A stretch of DNA of 7,038 nucleotides. It comes from an uncultured bacterium. GTDB taxonomy: Bacteria > Actinomycetota > Coriobacteriia > Coriobacteriales > Coriobacteriaceae. The notes beneath the pieces were generated by a model, which saw only the letters and a program-made list of their open reading frames with translations, searched no databases and had not been told where the DNA came from. Shown here piece after piece: positions 5,713 to 7,038 of this stretch (positions are counted from its first letter, which is position 1; every line of letters begins with the position of its first letter). Position numbers and translations under genes: made by a program. The DNA lies in NCBI GenBank assembly GCA_905215115.1, contig CAJMOP010000103.1, forward strand, positions 1 through 7,038, given 5' to 3'.

Positions 5713-7038
5713 CTACTCTGTGGTGTCATCGTCCTCTGCAAGTTGGGGGAACACGGCTTCCTTGGGCATGGCGACCTTCGTCAGCGAGGTGAGCTTTTTG
5801 CTCAGCGACGTGTCCGTCTTGACCAGGTCGCTGAGCGTCACGATCTTGTAGCCGTCGGCAATGAGGCCGTCGATAATCTGCGGCAGCGCCTCGAGCGTCT
5901 GCTCGGCGCATTCGTCTCTATCGGTGAGCAGCACGATATTGCCCGGCGTCACCGAATCGAGCACCGTCGAGACCTGCTCGTCGGCACCGTTGAGCAGCCA
6001 GTCGCCCGAGTCAATATTCCACGAGACCACGGCGGAGACCAGGTCCATCGCATCAATCCAGTTTTGCTCGTCAAAGGCAGCGTAGGGAGCACGCAGCAGC
6101 ATCGTCTTCACGCCGGTCGCCGACTTAATCGCATCGGTGCCTTTCGTGATCTGTTCGCGTACCGCCTCACGGTCCTGACCCTTGAGCGAATCGTCGCTGT
6201 AGCTGTTGGATCCGATCTCGCACCCGGCATCGACAATCGCCTTGGCCGTGGCAGGCGAGGCCTCGACCGCATCGCCCGAAAGGAAGAACGTCGCGGTGAC
6301 GCCCTTTTCCTTGAGCACCTGCAAGATCTGTTTGGTGGCGCCGCTCGGACCCTCGTCAAACGTCAGCGCCACGTACTTTTTGTTGCCCTTGGGCGCCACG
6401 CTGGCGCACGCAACGACGCAATCGGTGGCGGGCACAACCTCGCCGCGGTCCTGCGTCTTGCCCGACTGCTCACCGACCCACACCTCGGAGCGGCCCTGAA
6501 CGCCCCACGTCTGCACATACTCGATAGCGCCCGTGCTCTCGACCTTGAGCTTGGGCTCGATAACCGTAGCCTGAACCTCGTGCTTCTCGTAGGTGTTACG
6601 GCCATCCTTGACCGTCACCTTCTCGCCGCCCTCAAGTTCGCGGCTATCCCATTTGCCCTGCTTCACGCGCTTGCCGTCGACCTTCACCGACAGCTTTTCG
6701 CCCCCATGGCGCTTGAGCACGCTGTCATCGACGGCCAGCAGGTCGCCTGCGTCGTAGGTGTCAGTCAACTCCTGGTCGTCGATGAGATTCTGCAGCGTAG
6801 AGCCCACACGCACCGCTGTCTTCTGGCCGTTGAGCTCCACGTCCACACTGCGGTTGACGTAGCCCACGACGGCAGCGATAAACAGCACGAGCGCGCAACC
6901 CACGGCGATGAGCGCATAGGGCAGGCGAGACGAACGACGGGGCGTACGGCTGTTGCCGATGCGAGCGCTGCGGTCGCTAAACCCGCGGCTATGGTTGAGG
7001 TACATCGCGCCGGGCTTACGGCGACGGCGGCGCTGACC
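5713..7038 (-). CDS. Membrane-anchored NodB-type polysaccharide deacetylase homologue, probable pseudoenzyme (5' partial)
   Basis: The frame is open through the window edge, and ATG 7005 has no Shine-Dalgarno, so the start is probably outside. Eleven codons precede that ATG and include five arginines in a row, a cytoplasmic tail. Numbering from ATG 7005 (430 residues): helix 29-50 anchors the protein; about 52-200 is an extracytoplasmic all-beta-looking region, the first part (53-113) resembling DUF348/G5-associated ubiquitin-like modules; about 207-395 is a CE4 NodB domain. Motif 1 is TFDEGP (D217 kept, metal Asp replaced by E218). Motif 2 is GSNSYSDDSL, so both zinc-binding His are replaced (N267, D271). 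Motif 3 RAPY (R305) and motif 4 DSGDW (332-336) are kept. Motif 5 has T361 where the catalytic His belongs. Normal Zn-dependent deacetylation is unlikely; glycan binding or an altered metal site is possible. The family call is firm. Confidence 0.88.
   Translation of the reverse strand, partial: GQRRRRRKPGAMYLNHSRGFSDRSARIGNSRTPRRSSRLPYALIAVGCALVLFIAAVVGYVNRSVDVELNGQKTAVRVGSTLQNLIDDQELTDTYDAGDLLAVDDSVLKRHGGEKLSVKVDGKRVKQGKWDSRELEGGEKVTVKDGRNTYEKHEVQATVIEPKLKVESTGAIEYVQTWGVQGRSEVWVGEQSGKTQDRGEVVPATDCVVACASVAPKGNKKYVALTFDEGPSGATKQILQVLKEKGVTATFFLSGDAVEASPATAKAIVDAGCEIGSNSYSDDSLKGQDREAVREQITKGTDAIKSATGVKTMLLRAPYAAFDEQNWIDAMDLVSAVVSWNIDSGDWLLNGADEQVSTVLDSVTPGNIVLLTDRDECAEQTLEALPQIIDGLIADGYKIVTLSDLVKTDTSLSKKLTSLTKVAMPKEAVFPQLAEDDDTTE

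Overview
The window looks like chromosomal DNA of a GC-rich Coriobacteriia-type actinobacterium, most likely Collinsella or a close relative. The reasons are the strong G/C bias at third codon positions, the gene families present, and a NRAMP-related transporter whose substituted metal site matches, as I recall it, the magnesium-transporting clade first characterised in Eggerthella lenta. No database search was possible, so the taxon is an inference.

Layout. (1) Positions 1-2136, plus strand: the 3' part of a large membrane acyltransferase of the OafA/OatA type with an extracytoplasmic SGNH domain; its start lies before the window. (2) Positions 2137-2268: a convergent intergenic region with nested inverted repeats, including a good intrinsic terminator for the minus-strand operon. 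(3) Positions 2269-5384, minus strand: a tightly coupled two-gene operon. The promoter-proximal gene encodes a PRC-barrel/MgtE_N/CBS/five-helix membrane protein related to the Mg2+ channel MgtE but lacking its recognisable pore residues. The second gene, 8 nt downstream, encodes an NRMT-like SLC11 transporter. (4) Positions 5385-5712: about 330 nt without a conventional gene. Read on the minus strand it has an extended -10 promoter and a leader of about 200 nt. The leader can form a compact three-way junction, a competing long hairpin, and a hairpin that buries a strong Shine-Dalgarno; it also holds a 10-codon upstream ORF ending at the operon's start. (5) Positions 5713-7038, minus strand: a membrane-anchored NodB-type polysaccharide deacetylase homologue that has lost most catalytic metal ligands; its start also lies at or beyond the window edge.

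How it fits together. The central operon is best read as magnesium homeostasis: a cytosolic Mg2+-sensing module (MgtE_N plus CBS) on a degenerate membrane domain, co-translated with a probable Mg2+ importer, and preceded by a leader that could regulate translation. The two flanking genes act on cell-envelope polysaccharides, one as a probable O-acetyltransferase and one as a probable inactive or altered deacetylase. The leader RNA and the MgtE-like/NRMT pairing are the strongest candidates for an undescribed system.
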